Shown: in pieces, positions 7,734-16,134 of the stretch
Position numbering within the stretch: position 1 is the first letter of the stretch
Layout: each line of letters begins with the position of its first letter
Assembly: GCF_006152145.1 (NCBI RefSeq)
Contig: NZ_VDFV01000040.1
Coordinates: 1-37,455 of the forward strand
Length of the DNA: 37,455 bases
Direction of reading: 5' to 3'
Source: Rubellimicrobium roseum
GTDB taxonomy: Bacteria; Pseudomonadota; Alphaproteobacteria; Rhodobacterales; Rhodobacteraceae
The notes under the pieces: model-generated
What the model was told of the DNA's origin: nothing
Seen by the model: only the letters and a program-made list of their open reading frames with translations
The model's database searches: none
Translations under genes and position numbers: made by a program

Positions 7734-10499
7734 TCAAGGTCGGAGCGCCAGGTCGATGAGCCCGTCCCAGAGCGCGGTGGCGGTCGGGTCGGCGTCGAAG
7801 GCATCGCGCATCAGCCGGAAGGTGGAAATGACGAGCTTGCCACGCCCGAGCCGCTTCTCGATCACGAAGGCCGCGGGGCGGTGCACCCAGCCCACGACCG
7901 TCCCGGCATGAACGCGGCCCCGGAACTCCCAGGATCGTTGATGAGTGAGCACCTGGTGCGGGATCACGCGCGAGAAGCTGAGGTCGAGGAGCGGCCCGCC
8001 GGGGAGGTGGGCGAAGACGCCGTCGCGGCGGAGCCAGGGGAAGTTGCCCACCCAGTCGCCGCGCCAGATCGTGTTGTGGCGGTTCTGAAGCGCGTAGCCC
8101 GGAAAACTGAAATAGGGCTCGGAGCGGGTGCCGCCGGGGGCGTCCTCGATCTGCACGGTCATCGGCCCGTCGCGCGGCGAGGTGTCGTCCCGCAGCCGGC
8201 GCTGCCCATGCTCGACGATCTGGAGGTAGTGCGCCCCGGCGTGGATCGCCTCGACGCGGGGTCCGTCGAGCGTGTCGGTGACGAAGAGCTCGGCGTCCTC
8301 GGCCTCGACCTCGCGGTGGCCCAGGACCAGCAGGCGCTCGCCCACCAGCGGGCGGTCGGTGCGGAAGCGGACCTGGCGAGCGGGGGCGGCGCGCTCGGGA
8401 TAGAGGGCCAGAGCCTCGCGGTTCTCGGAGATGAGGCGGCCGTCGGGGGCGAGGAGGCGGAACTCCAGGGCGGCCATCTCGGCCCGCTCGACCCGGGGAG
8501 TGTGCAGCGCGAGGGTCGCGCCCGTGACCTCCATCGGGGCGGTCATGGGCAGGGCGACGGTGCCGTTCTCGCCGTTCAGGCGCCATTCGAGACGGGCGCC
8601 GTCGGGCAGGGTCTCGCCTCCGGTGGCGACCTTGAGGTCGAGATGGATCTCCTGCCCCGAGCGGGCGGCGTGGTGGCGCAGGCCCGGCGCGATCACGACG
8701 TCGGCGTTCACGTGCGAAAGCGCCTTGGCGAAGACGCGGGGGTTCCGGGCCATGTCCATCAGGCCGTTGCCCTCCCAGTGGACGTCGGTGAACTCGGTCA
8801 CGACGTAGCCGGCGATGGGCGCGTGGGAGCGGATGTCCTCGATCTCGTACTTGAGGTTCATGAACTGGTGCCACTGCACCTTTTCGATGAATTGGGTGAA
8901 GCTGCCGAAGACCTGGTCGAGGCCCAGCTCATGGAAGCGCGCCTCGATGCCGGTGGGAAGCGCGACGCCGACCGCCCAGGTGGCCCCGTAAGGCATCCAC
9001 CACGGCTCCTTGCCGTCCTCCTTGAGGTTCGCGGGATCGGGCAGGCCCCAGACGCCGAACTCGGAGACGACGAGAGGCTCCTTCTTCGTCCACTCCGCCT
9101 CGGGCTGGTGGGAGAAGGTCCAGTCGGCGGCGCCGGCGAACTCGCGGCTCAGCGCCTCCCATTCCTCGCGCCGGTCGAGCGCGGTGCGGTAGTAGTGGAA
9201 GTCGTTGATGTCGGTCTTGACGTGGTAGTTCGGGAAGCAGGCCGAGTTGTCGACGACGAGGCGCAGCGGGTCCTCGGCCTTGAGCCAGTCGAAGAGGTCC
9301 ACGAGCCAGCGGCGCTGCTCGCCCACCTCGCGCAGGCGGGTGCCCCAGTCCTCGTTGATGAGGGTCCAGATGACGATGGACGGGTGGTTGCGGTCGCGGG
9401 CGAGGATGCCTTCCATCGTCGCGCGCAGCCGCGGGGCGCTGGAGGGCGTGAAGGTCTCGACGTTGGGGATCTCGGTCCAGATGAGCATCCCCAGCCGGTC
9501 GGCGACCTCGTAGTAGCGGGGGTCGGGAACCTTGATGTGGCAGCGCAGGAGGTTGAGGCCCATGGCCTTGGCCTTGCGGACCTGGTCCTCCAGAAGCTCC
9601 AGCGACGGAGGCGTGCCGAAGCCGTCGGGGTAGTAGTCCTGGTCCAGCGCGCCGCGCATGTAGAGGGGCTGGTCATTGAGGTAGAAGATGCCGTCCCTCG
9701 CCTCGAAGCGGCGGAATCCGAAGCGCTCCTCGCAGGAGTCCAGGGCCTCGTCGCCCGCACGCAGCGTGGCGCGGAAGGTGTAGAGGGCGGGGCTGTCGGG
9801 GGACCAGGGCTCGACCCGCGGGAGCGTCACCGCGTGGGTCAGGCGGTCGGCGTCGAGGTGCAGCGTCTCGCTGTGGAGGGCGTGGCCCGAGGAGTCGAGC
9901 ACCTCGATGGCGACCATGCCCTGGACAGCCTGCGAGAGTGTCAGGCGCATCTCCAGCCGCCCATCGGGCCAGTGGGGGTCGAGGCGCAGGGCGCGGATGT
10001 GGGTGGCGTGGCGCGCCACAAGGCGGACGGACTGCCAGATGCCGCCCTGCGGGCCGTACCAGCTCTGCTTGCCGTGGGGGACCTCGGCGAAGTTCAGGCC
10101 CGGCTCGTGGTCGTGGGCGTCGGGGAGGACGGCCTCGACCTCCAGGAGGTTGTCCTCCTCCAGGAGATCGGGGGGGATCACCAGCTCGAAGGGAAGATAG
10201 CCGCCTTCGTGGCGGCCGATCTCGCGGCCGTTGACGCGGACGGTGGCCACCTCGCTGACCGCGCCGAAGTGGAGCGCCACCTCGCGGTCGCGCCAGCCCT
10301 GGGGCAGGGCGAAGCGGCGGCGGTAGGTGGCGCGGCCGAAGCTCCAGTGCAGGCCGGGGAGGACCTGCCAGGGAGCGGGGACCGGAGCCTCGCGCCAGGC
10401 CGCATCGGATTCGTGCCGGAACTCCCAGGTGCCGTCGAGGGACAGGTCGCCCCGGAGAGCGGTCGCGGCGGAGAGGGGAATGGTGGTCGCAACGTTCAT
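7734..10499 (-). CDS. Glycoside hydrolase family 2 protein (beta-galactosidase/beta-glucuronidase-like)
   Basis: This 921-residue protein has no signal peptide, so it is probably a cytoplasmic exo-glycosidase that retains anomeric configuration. The N-terminal jelly-roll sugar-binding domain begins with LDGTWEFRHE near residues 19-28 and includes GPQGGIWQSV; an immunoglobulin-like domain and the TIM barrel follow. The acid/base is expected at E383 in WTLINED. The nucleophile is expected at E480 in VVSEFG, a spacing of 97 residues that fits the family. About 350 further residues carry accessory beta domains of unknown role. AAGGACC precedes the ATG at 10499. It follows a sugar ABC importer, which suggests it cleaves an imported oligosaccharide or glycoside; the sugar specificity is not readable. 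Confidence 0.88.
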   Translation of the reverse strand: MNVATTIPLSAATALRGDLSLDGTWEFRHESDAAWREAPVPAPWQVLPGLHWSFGRATYRRRFALPQGWRDREVALHFGAVSEVATVRVNGREIGRHEGGYLPFELVIPPDLLEEDNLLEVEAVLPDAHDHEPGLNFAEVPHGKQSWYGPQGGIWQSVRLVARHATHIRALRLDPHWPDGRLEMRLTLSQAVQGMVAIEVLDSSGHALHSETLHLDADRLTHAVTLPRVEPWSPDSPALYTFRATLRAGDEALDSCEERFGFRRFEARDGIFYLNDQPLYMRGALDQDYYPDGFGTPPSLELLEDQVRKAKAMGLNLLRCHIKVPDPRYYEVADRLGMLIWTEIPNVETFTPSSAPRLRATMEGILARDRNHPSIVIWTLINEDWGTRLREVGEQRRWLVDLFDWLKAEDPLRLVVDNSACFPNYHVKTDINDFHYYRTALDRREEWEALSREFAGAADWTFSHQPEAEWTKKEPLVVSEFGVWGLPDPANLKEDGKEPWWMPYGATWAVGVALPTGIEARFHELGLDQVFGSFTQFIEKVQWHQFMNLKYEIEDIRSHAPIAGYVVTEFTDVHWEGNGLMDMARNPRVFAKALSHVNADVVIAPGLRHHAARSGQEIHLDLKVATGGETLPDGARLEWRLNGENGTVALPMTAPMEVTGATLALHTPRVERAEMAALEFRLLAPDGRLISENREALALYPERAAPARQVRFRTDRPLVGERLLVLGHREVEAEDAELFVTDTLDGPRVEAIHAGAHYLQIVEHGQRRLRDDTSPRDGPMTVQIEDAPGGTRSEPYFSFPGYALQNRHNTIWRGDWVGNFPWLRRDGVFAHLPGGPLLDLSFSRVIPHQVLTHQRSWEFRGRVHAGTVVGWVHRPAAFVIEKRLGRGKLVISTFRLMRDAFDADPTATALWDGLIDLALRP

Positions 10500-10570
10500 C
10501 GGCGGTCCTTGGGAGGGCGGGCGCGGGTTCGTGCTTCCGTTGTGCCAGCGAGAGGTTAACGGATTCTCAC

Positions 10571-10586
10571 ACCACCGCGCGGTGGT
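10571..10586. promoter_or_regulatory. Perfect 16-bp palindrome upstream of the GH2 gene
   Basis: ACCACCGC followed by GCGGTGGT is a perfect uninterrupted dyad about 72 bases before the GH2 start, just after the solute-binding gene. An uninterrupted palindrome with a central CG step is the form of many LacI-family operators, and a LacI regulator is in this locus. It could equally act as one stem of the RNA hairpin set in this gap. Confidence 0.35.
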
Positions 10587-10600
10587 CCGGGATTCGCGCA

Positions 10601-10617
10601 ACACCCCCCGAGGGTGT
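10601..10617. terminator. Hairpin in the gap between solute-binding gene and GH2 gene
   Basis: ACACCC (10601-10606) pairs with GGGTGT (10612-10617) across a five-base loop. It is one of three consecutive dyads between 10571 and 10663. There is no T-tract on the minus strand, so it may stabilise the upstream message or attenuate rather than fully terminate. Confidence 0.35.
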
Positions 10618-10627
10618 CGCGCAGGGT

Positions 10628-10663
10628 GCCGGCCCCGGGGTGGGGAGGATCCCCGGAGCCGGC
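10628..10663 (-). terminator. Strong hairpin just downstream of the solute-binding gene
   Basis: A 13-base arm at 10628-10640 pairs with 10651-10663 with one mismatch, around a ten-base loop. It begins 17 bases after the stop of the solute-binding gene (minus strand ends at 10680) and before the GH2 gene. No T-run follows. This is the typical place for a structure that protects the abundant binding-protein message and lowers expression of the genes behind it. Confidence 0.5.
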
Positions 10664-10679
10664 GTCGCGGGGGGAGGGG

Positions 10680-12008
10680 TCAGCCCCCGCGATTGGCGCG
10701 GCGCAGGATGCGCTCGACCTGGGACTGGGCCGAGTCGAGGGCGGCCTGCGGCTCGGCCCCGGTCAGCCACATGGCGTTGAAGTCGGACATGATCGCGTTG
10801 TAGATCGAGCGCTGGTTCTGCGTGGTCGGCACGGCGCGGGCGATCTGCGATGTGTTCGAGATATTCGCGCGATGCGGCAGGGCCGCGAACTCGGGGCTGT
10901 CGATGACCGACTGACGCACGGACAGGTGGCCCGTCCGCGACCATTCGAAGTTGTTGTCGTTCAGGAAGGTCAGGAAGGCGACGGCGGCCTCCTGCTCCTC
11001 GGGCGCGCGGGATTCGTCCCTGGGGATCACCCACATGTGGCTGTCGGCCCAGACCGCCTCCTCGCCCATCAGGGCGGGGACGTTGGTGGCGACGTAGTTC
11101 TGCAGCGGGACGCTGCCGCCTTCGGCCTGGGCGTTGTAGCTGTCCACGACCCAGGTGCCGTTGATGATGATGCCGGCCTGGCCGTTCAGGAAGGCCTGCT
11201 CGGCGCCCGGGTAGTCGAGGCCGGGATCGGCGAGGCCCTCGTCGTAGATCTGCTTGATGAAGGTCGCGGCGGCCAGCGCCTCGGGCCCGTTGAGGTTGGC
11301 GCTGGTGCCGTCGTCGGCGAGCGTGGTCGAGCCCTGCTGCCAGACGAGCGAGTTGAAGAAGCGCACCATCATGCCTTCGGCCGACTGCGATTCGACGGCG
11401 ATGAAGTTCTGGCCCGTGGCCTCCTCGAACTGCTTGCCCATCTCGATGAACTCTTCGGGCGAGGTGGGAAGTCGAACCGTGCCGTCCTCGTTCACGAAGC
11501 CCGCCTGCTCCATCAGGTCCACGTTGATGTGGAACAGGAGCGCGTGCAGGTCGAAGGGCAGGGCGTAGACCTCGTCGTTGGCGCTCGCGTTCTGAAGGGC
11601 GGCGGGGACGAAATCGGCGGTGTCGATGCCGGCCTCCTGGAAGAGGGGGCCGAGCGGGGTGAGGAGGTCGCGGCTCACGAAGTCGGGCATGACGGAGGAA
11701 TGCATGACCGCCACGTCGGGGATGTTGCCCGTCTGGAAGGTCGCGGTCAGCAGGTCGTAGTAGGCGCCCCATTCGGCGGTCTGGACGGTGACGGTATGGC
11801 CGCCTTGGTTGGTCGCGTTGAACTCGTTCACGAGAGCGGTGATGATCCCGCATTCGCCGTTGGCTTCGGACGCGTCGTTGACGCTGCCGTAGTCATTCTG
11901 GCAGTCGCCGAAGAAGCGCATGAGCTGGATCTCGGCCGCGCCGGCTGCGCCGCCCGTGGTCAGGGCTGTGGTCAGGGCGAGGGCCGCGAGGGCCTTGGAA
12001 CGGTGCAT
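10680..12008 (-). CDS. ABC sugar importer, extracellular solute-binding protein (family 1, UgpB/MalE-like)
   Basis: This 442-residue periplasmic binding protein begins with a Sec signal peptide (MHRSKALAALALTTALTTGG, likely cleaved after the alanines near 24). A two-lobe carbohydrate-binding fold of the UgpB/family 1 type follows, with typical features such as FNATNQGGHTVTV, AVMHSSVMP and GIIINGTWVVDSY. GGAGGA sits before the ATG. The gene follows the two permease genes and the ATPase on the same strand and is flanked by hairpins on both sides. With the GH2 enzyme behind it, an oligosaccharide or glycoside ligand is likely; the exact ligand is unknown. Confidence 0.9.
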   Translation of the reverse strand: MHRSKALAALALTTALTTGGAAGAAEIQLMRFFGDCQNDYGSVNDASEANGECGIITALVNEFNATNQGGHTVTVQTAEWGAYYDLLTATFQTGNIPDVAVMHSSVMPDFVSRDLLTPLGPLFQEAGIDTADFVPAALQNASANDEVYALPFDLHALLFHINVDLMEQAGFVNEDGTVRLPTSPEEFIEMGKQFEEATGQNFIAVESQSAEGMMVRFFNSLVWQQGSTTLADDGTSANLNGPEALAAATFIKQIYDEGLADPGLDYPGAEQAFLNGQAGIIINGTWVVDSYNAQAEGGSVPLQNYVATNVPALMGEEAVWADSHMWVIPRDESRAPEEQEAAVAFLTFLNDNNFEWSRTGHLSVRQSVIDSPEFAALPHRANISNTSQIARAVPTTQNQRSIYNAIMSDFNAMWLTGAEPQAALDSAQSQVERILRRANRGG

Positions 12009-12039
12009 CTTATCCTCCGTGTCGATGCGGTTCGTATTG

Positions 12040-12056
12040 GCCCCCGTGACGGGGGC
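12040..12056 (-). promoter_or_regulatory. Hairpin in the leader of the solute-binding gene
   Basis: GCCCCCG (12040-12046) pairs perfectly with CGGGGGC (12050-12056) with a three-base loop. It lies between the stop of the second permease gene (12063) and the start of the solute-binding gene (12008). It could end part of the upstream transcripts or protect a processed binding-protein message. No T-tract is present. Confidence 0.45.
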
Positions 12057-12062
12057 GGTCGG

Positions 12063-12905
12063 TCACTTGCCGGCGCTCATGGCGACGCCCGCCACGATGA
12101 AGCGCTGGAAGATCAGGAACAGGAGCACGATGGGCAGGCTGGCGAAGACCGCCGAGGCCATGACCGAGCCCAGCCCCTCGGTGAAGGCGAAGTTGCCCTG
12201 GATCGAGGCGAGGCCCACCGTGACGGTGTACATGTCGGCGTCGGTCGCCGAGACGAGCGGCCACAGGAAGTCGTTCCAGGCGTGAATGAAGGTGAAGAGG
12301 CCGAGCGTGGTCAGCGCCGGGACCGAGAGCGGCAGCATGATCCGCCAGAAGATCGTGAAGCGCGAGGCGTGGTCGAGCTCGGCCGCCTCCTCCAGCTCGC
12401 GCGGGACGGCGCGGAAGAACTGCATCATCAGGAAGACGCCGATGGGGACGGCGACGCGCGGCATCATCAGCGCGGCGTGGGTGTTGTGGATGCCCCAGGA
12501 CGCGAACATCTGGTGGAGCGGCAGGAAGACCGCCTGCTCGGGGATCATGAGGCCCGCGATCATCAACACGAAGATCGCGCGCTTGAACGGGAATTGGAGG
12601 CGGGCGAAGGCGTAGCCCGCGAGGGAGGACACCACCAGCACCAGGAGCGTCATGCCGACGGCCACGATCAGGCTGTTGACGAGCCACCGCGGCACGGTCG
12701 CGAGCTGGAGGAGGTTGGCGTAGTTCTCGAGCGTGAACGGCATGGGGATGAAGCCCCAGGTGGACTGCTGGAGCACCGCATTGGGCTTGAGCGACATCGC
12801 CACGACCCAGATCACCGGCAGGAGCCACAGGATCGCCACGAGGACGGTGACGGCGAGGAGGAGGCGGTCGCCCCAGAGGGCCCAGCCCGAGCGCGCGGCG
12901 GTCAT
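12063..12905 (-). CDS. ABC sugar importer permease (MalG/UgpE-like)
   Basis: This 280-residue inner-membrane protein has about six membrane segments. The cytoplasmic EAA loop that docks on the ATPase reads EEAAELDHASRFTIFWRIMLPL near 190-211. It is the second of two permease halves. Its ATG overlaps the stop of the first permease gene in an ATGA (12902-12905), indicating coupled translation. It ends 54 bases before the solute-binding gene. Family: binding-protein-dependent carbohydrate permeases, MalG branch. Confidence 0.92.
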   Translation of the reverse strand: MTAARSGWALWGDRLLLAVTVLVAILWLLPVIWVVAMSLKPNAVLQQSTWGFIPMPFTLENYANLLQLATVPRWLVNSLIVAVGMTLLVLVVSSLAGYAFARLQFPFKRAIFVLMIAGLMIPEQAVFLPLHQMFASWGIHNTHAALMMPRVAVPIGVFLMMQFFRAVPRELEEAAELDHASRFTIFWRIMLPLSVPALTTLGLFTFIHAWNDFLWPLVSATDADMYTVTVGLASIQGNFAFTEGLGSVMASAVFASLPIVLLFLIFQRFIVAGVAMSAGK

Positions 12906-13840
12906 CGGTCGTCCCCCTGGCGGCCCAGCCAGAGCTGGAGCATCGAGAAGAGCATCATCAGCACGAAGAGCACCATCGCCATGGCCGCGCCGTAGCCCAC
13001 GAGCCAGTCGCGGAACGAGGTCTCGTAGATGTACTGGACCAGGGTGCGGGTGGAGTTGGCGGGGCCGCCCTGCGTCATCAGGAAAGGCTGGCCGAAGATC
13101 TGGAACTGCCCGACGATCTGGAGCACGACGACGAGGATCAGCGTGTGCCGGATCGAAGGCAGCGTGATCCGCCAGAACACCGACCAGCGCGAGGCATGGT
13201 CGAGCTCGGCGGCCTCGTAGAGCTCCTTGGGGATGGAGCCGAGGGCGGCGAGGAAGAGCGCCATGGGAAGGCCCACGCCCCACCAGAGGGTGGTGACGAC
13301 GATGGCGGGCATGGCCCAGGTGGGGCTGCCCAGGAAGTTCACGGGGGTGCCGCCGAGGAACTGGACCACGGGCGCGATCAGGCCCCGGTCCGGCGAGAGG
13401 ACCATCGCCCAGACTAGCGTGACCACGGTCACCGAGAAGACCGAGGACAGGAAGAACACCGACCGGCAGATCGCCCGGATGCGCCCCGGCCCGTGCACGG
13501 CCAGCGCGAGGAGGAGGGCGATGAGCGTCATCGACGGGACGGTCAGGGCGACGAACCAGAGCGTGTTGCGGGCGGCCGCCCAGAAGTTCCGGTCGGTCCA
13601 GAGGTCCTGGTAGTTGAGCGTGCCGACCCAGCCGTAGTCGCCGCCCATCAGGTCCCAGTCGCGAAAGCTGATCCAGATGCCCAGGAACAGCGGGTAGACG
13701 AGCAGGACCAGGTAGACGGCCATGAAGGGCGCGAGGAAGAGGAGCGCCGTCAGCCAGTCGCGCCGGCGAACGCGGTGGCGCGGAGCCCGGGTGCGTGGCT
13801 CGGCCAAGGGGACGCTGCGGGCCTGGGGCGAGGCGGTCAT
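12902..13840 (-). CDS. ABC sugar importer permease (MalF/UgpA-like)
   Basis: This 312-residue inner-membrane permease has about six membrane segments after a charged N-terminus (PRHRVRRRDW). The EAA loop is visible as YEAAELDHASRWSVFWRITLPS. It pairs with the MalG-like permease encoded next. Its ATG overlaps the ATPase stop (ATGA at 13837-13840). The frame runs open further upstream inside the ATPase gene, but the overlapping ATG gives the family-length product. Confidence 0.92.
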   Translation of the reverse strand: MTASPQARSVPLAEPRTRAPRHRVRRRDWLTALLFLAPFMAVYLVLLVYPLFLGIWISFRDWDLMGGDYGWVGTLNYQDLWTDRNFWAAARNTLWFVALTVPSMTLIALLLALAVHGPGRIRAICRSVFFLSSVFSVTVVTLVWAMVLSPDRGLIAPVVQFLGGTPVNFLGSPTWAMPAIVVTTLWWGVGLPMALFLAALGSIPKELYEAAELDHASRWSVFWRITLPSIRHTLILVVVLQIVGQFQIFGQPFLMTQGGPANSTRTLVQYIYETSFRDWLVGYGAAMAMVLFVLMMLFSMLQLWLGRQGDDR

Positions 13841-14934
13841 GCCGGGACCTCCTCGGGGAGGGTGATGGCGAGGCCCTGGGCGTCGAAGACGTGGCGGAGG
13901 CCTGGGCCGGGCGCCAGGGGGATGTCGGTGCCCACGGCGGGCGGGCGGCGGTCGCGCAGCTCGGCCACGATGGCGGTCCGGTCGGGAAGCGTCGCATAGA
14001 CGAGCTGGACGTGGCCGAGTTGCTCGACCACGTCCACATGGCCGCGCAGGGGGCCGTCCGGGTGGACCTGCAGCATCTCGGGGCGCAGGCCCAGGGTGAC
14101 GGTGTCGCCCGCCGCGGCTGAGCCGGGACGGACCCGGGCCGGGAGGCGGACGCCGCCCGCGACCTCGACCTGCACCTCGGGCCCCTGGGCGGCGGTGATC
14201 CGGCCGGGCAGAAAGTTCATCTTGGGGCTTCCTAGGAAGCCCGCGACGAACAGGTTGGCGGGCCGCTCGTAGAGGTCGAGGGGGGCGCCCACCTGCTCGA
14301 TGACGCCCGCGCGCAGGACCACGATGCGGTCGGCCATGGTCATGGCCTCGGTCTGGTCGTGGGTCACGTAAATCATCGTGGCGCCGAGCCGGTGGTGGAT
14401 GCGCGCGATCTCGGTCCGCATCTGGACGCGCAGGGCGGCGTCGAGGTTCGAGAGCGGCTCGTCGAAGAGGAAGACATCGGGTTCGCGCACGATGGCACGG
14501 CCGATGGCGACGCGCTGGCGCTGGCCGCCGGACATGGCGCGCGGCTTGCGGTCGAGATAGCTGTCGAGCTGGAGGATCTCGGCCGCCTTGGCGATGCGGC
14601 TGTCGATCTCGGTGCGTGGGGTGCCGATGTTGCGCAGGCCGAAGGCCATGTTCTCTCGCACCGACATGTGCGGATAGAGCGCGTAGTTCTGAAACACCAT
14701 CGCCACGCCGCGGTCGCGGGCCGCCGTGTCGTTGACGCGGGCGCCCCCGATCAGGACGTCGCCCTGGGTCACCTCCTCGAGCCCTGCGATCATCCGCAGA
14801 AGCGTGGACTTGCCGCAGCCCGAGGGCCCCACGAAGACCACGAACTCGCCCTGCTCCACGTCGAGCGACACGTCGTGGATCACGTCCACGTTGCCGTAGG
14901 ACTTGGACACCCCGCGCAAGGCGACATCCGCCAT
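13837..14934 (-). CDS. ABC sugar importer ATPase (UgpC/MalK-like)
   Basis: This 365-residue ATPase drives the sugar importer. Walker A is GPSGCGKS at 36-43, the signature is SGGQRQR, Walker B is FLFDEPLSNLD and the switch histidine is in VTHDQTEA. A C-terminal TOBE/regulatory domain of about 130 residues follows, as in MalK and UgpC. The start has a strong GGGAGGAG site. It is the first gene of the minus-strand run and faces the lacI-type gene across a 144-base divergent region, so it is probably the operon's promoter-proximal gene and controlled by that regulator. Confidence 0.93.
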   Translation of the reverse strand: MADVALRGVSKSYGNVDVIHDVSLDVEQGEFVVFVGPSGCGKSTLLRMIAGLEEVTQGDVLIGGARVNDTAARDRGVAMVFQNYALYPHMSVRENMAFGLRNIGTPRTEIDSRIAKAAEILQLDSYLDRKPRAMSGGQRQRVAIGRAIVREPDVFLFDEPLSNLDAALRVQMRTEIARIHHRLGATMIYVTHDQTEAMTMADRIVVLRAGVIEQVGAPLDLYERPANLFVAGFLGSPKMNFLPGRITAAQGPEVQVEVAGGVRLPARVRPGSAAAGDTVTLGLRPEMLQVHPDGPLRGHVDVVEQLGHVQLVYATLPDRTAIVAELRDRRPPAVGTDIPLAPGPGLRHVFDAQGLAITLPEEVPA

Positions 14935-14958
14935 GCCATCTCCTCCCTCTGGGCCCTG

Positions 14959-14999
14959 ATAAAGCCAAGTTATAATTTTGCTTGTTTATGACTAAAGCC
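14959..14999. promoter_or_regulatory. AT-rich divergent promoter/operator region
   Basis: This is the only strongly AT-rich patch in the 144-base gap between the ATPase gene and the lacI-type gene. It holds a dyad, AGTTATAA (14968-14975) and TTATGACT (14986-14993), matching at 7 of 8 positions around a ten-base centre. It also contains TATAAT at 14971-14976 on the plus strand (a -10-like hexamer) and a direct repeat of TAAAGCC at the two edges. It is a good candidate for divergent promoters and regulator binding. The AT-rich dyad is unlike the usual LacI-family operator with a central CG, so which protein binds is uncertain. Confidence 0.45.
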
Positions 15000-15078
15000 G
15001 GTGGGACGATCAAGGGCGATCTGTTGTCCGCTGGGCTGGGTGGTGTAAGCCTCCCGCCCAGCAGCTAGGAGGCGGAAG

Positions 15079-16131
15079 GTGTCCAGCAAGCCCACCATGA
15101 GCGACATCGCCCTGGCCTGCGGCGTGTCGCAGGCCACCGTGTCGCTGGTCCTGAACGACGCGCCCGGCACCCGCATCTCGGCGGCGACGCGGGCGGCGGT
15201 GATCGCCAAGGCGCGCGAGCTGGGCTATCACCGGGGCGCGCGGGCGGTGGAGCGCCGGCCGCTCGTGGCCATGCTCATCAACGAGGTCACGTCCACGCCC
15301 CACGTCGCGGGGCTGATCGAGGGCCTGTCCGAGGCGGCGAACGAGGCGGGGCTCCTGATGATGGTGATGCCCACGGCGGGGGACCCGGGACTGGAGGCGG
15401 CTGCACTCGACCATCTCCGGGCCGTGGGCGTGCGGGGGGTCATCTACGCGCGGCTCGTGACGCAGGAGGTCGCGCCGCCCGAGCGGCTGGCGGACTGGCC
15501 CACGGTGCTCCTGAACTGCCACGCGCCCCGCAGCCCGTTCCCCAGTGTCGTGCCGGGGGATCTGGCGGCGGGCCTGACCGCGACGCTGGCGCTGGCGGAT
15601 GCGGGGCACCGGCGCATCGCCTTCATCGGGGGCGAGGACAGCCTGGAGTCCGCGCGCGAGCGGCTGAAGGGCTATCGCCGGGCTCTCGCCATGCGGGACC
15701 TGCCGGCGGACCCCCAGCTCGTGGCGAAGGAGGGATGGCGGATGTCGGGGGGCTACGCGGCGCTGCGGCGGATCATGGGGCTGGCCGATCCGCCGACCGC
15801 TGCCTTCTGCTTTTGCGACCGGACGGCGGCGGGGGTCTACGACGCCGCGCGTGGGATGGGCCTGCGCATCCCCGAGGACCTGTCGGTGATCGGCTTCGAC
15901 AACGAGAGCTTCGCGGCCGACCTGCGTCCGGCGCTGACGACCATGGAGCTGCCGCACGCCGACATGGCCCGGCACGCGGTCGAGGAGCTGCACCGGATGA
16001 TGACGCGGCCGGATTCGCGGTCGCGCCATCCGCAGGTCAAAATCGACTGCCCGCTGGTACTTCGGGGGTCGGTCGCGCCGCCCTGCGGGGAGCGGCCCCG
16101 CGCGGGGGCCGTCGCGGCGGGGCAGGGCTGA
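15079..16131 (+). CDS. LacI-family transcriptional regulator
   Basis: This 350-residue repressor-type protein has an N-terminal LacI helix-turn-helix (MSDIALACGVSQATVSLVLN at about 7-26) and hinge (ELGYH), then a periplasmic-binding-protein-like sensor domain from about residue 60 (including GLADPPTAAFCFCD and VIGFDNESF). The GTG at 15079 is preferred to the ATG at 15097 because AGGAGG lies six bases before it. It diverges from the sugar importer operon, so it most likely senses that importer's sugar or a breakdown product and controls both directions. It ends three bases before the convergent membrane protein gene. Confidence 0.92.
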   Translation: MSSKPTMSDIALACGVSQATVSLVLNDAPGTRISAATRAAVIAKARELGYHRGARAVERRPLVAMLINEVTSTPHVAGLIEGLSEAANEAGLLMMVMPTAGDPGLEAAALDHLRAVGVRGVIYARLVTQEVAPPERLADWPTVLLNCHAPRSPFPSVVPGDLAAGLTATLALADAGHRRIAFIGGEDSLESARERLKGYRRALAMRDLPADPQLVAKEGWRMSGGYAALRRIMGLADPPTAAFCFCDRTAAGVYDAARGMGLRIPEDLSVIGFDNESFAADLRPALTTMELPHADMARHAVEELHRMMTRPDSRSRHPQVKIDCPLVLRGSVAPPCGERPRAGAVAAGQG

Positions 16132-16134
16132 GAC

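Noticed and set aside
7881-10559. An 892-residue plus-strand open frame
   Set aside because: It is the reverse shadow of the GH2 gene, with Val/Glu/Gly/Asp-rich unnatural composition and no motifs.
10614-12995. A 793-residue plus-strand open frame
   Set aside because: It is antisense to the solute-binding and permease genes, with His/Glu/Arg-rich composition typical of a shadow frame.
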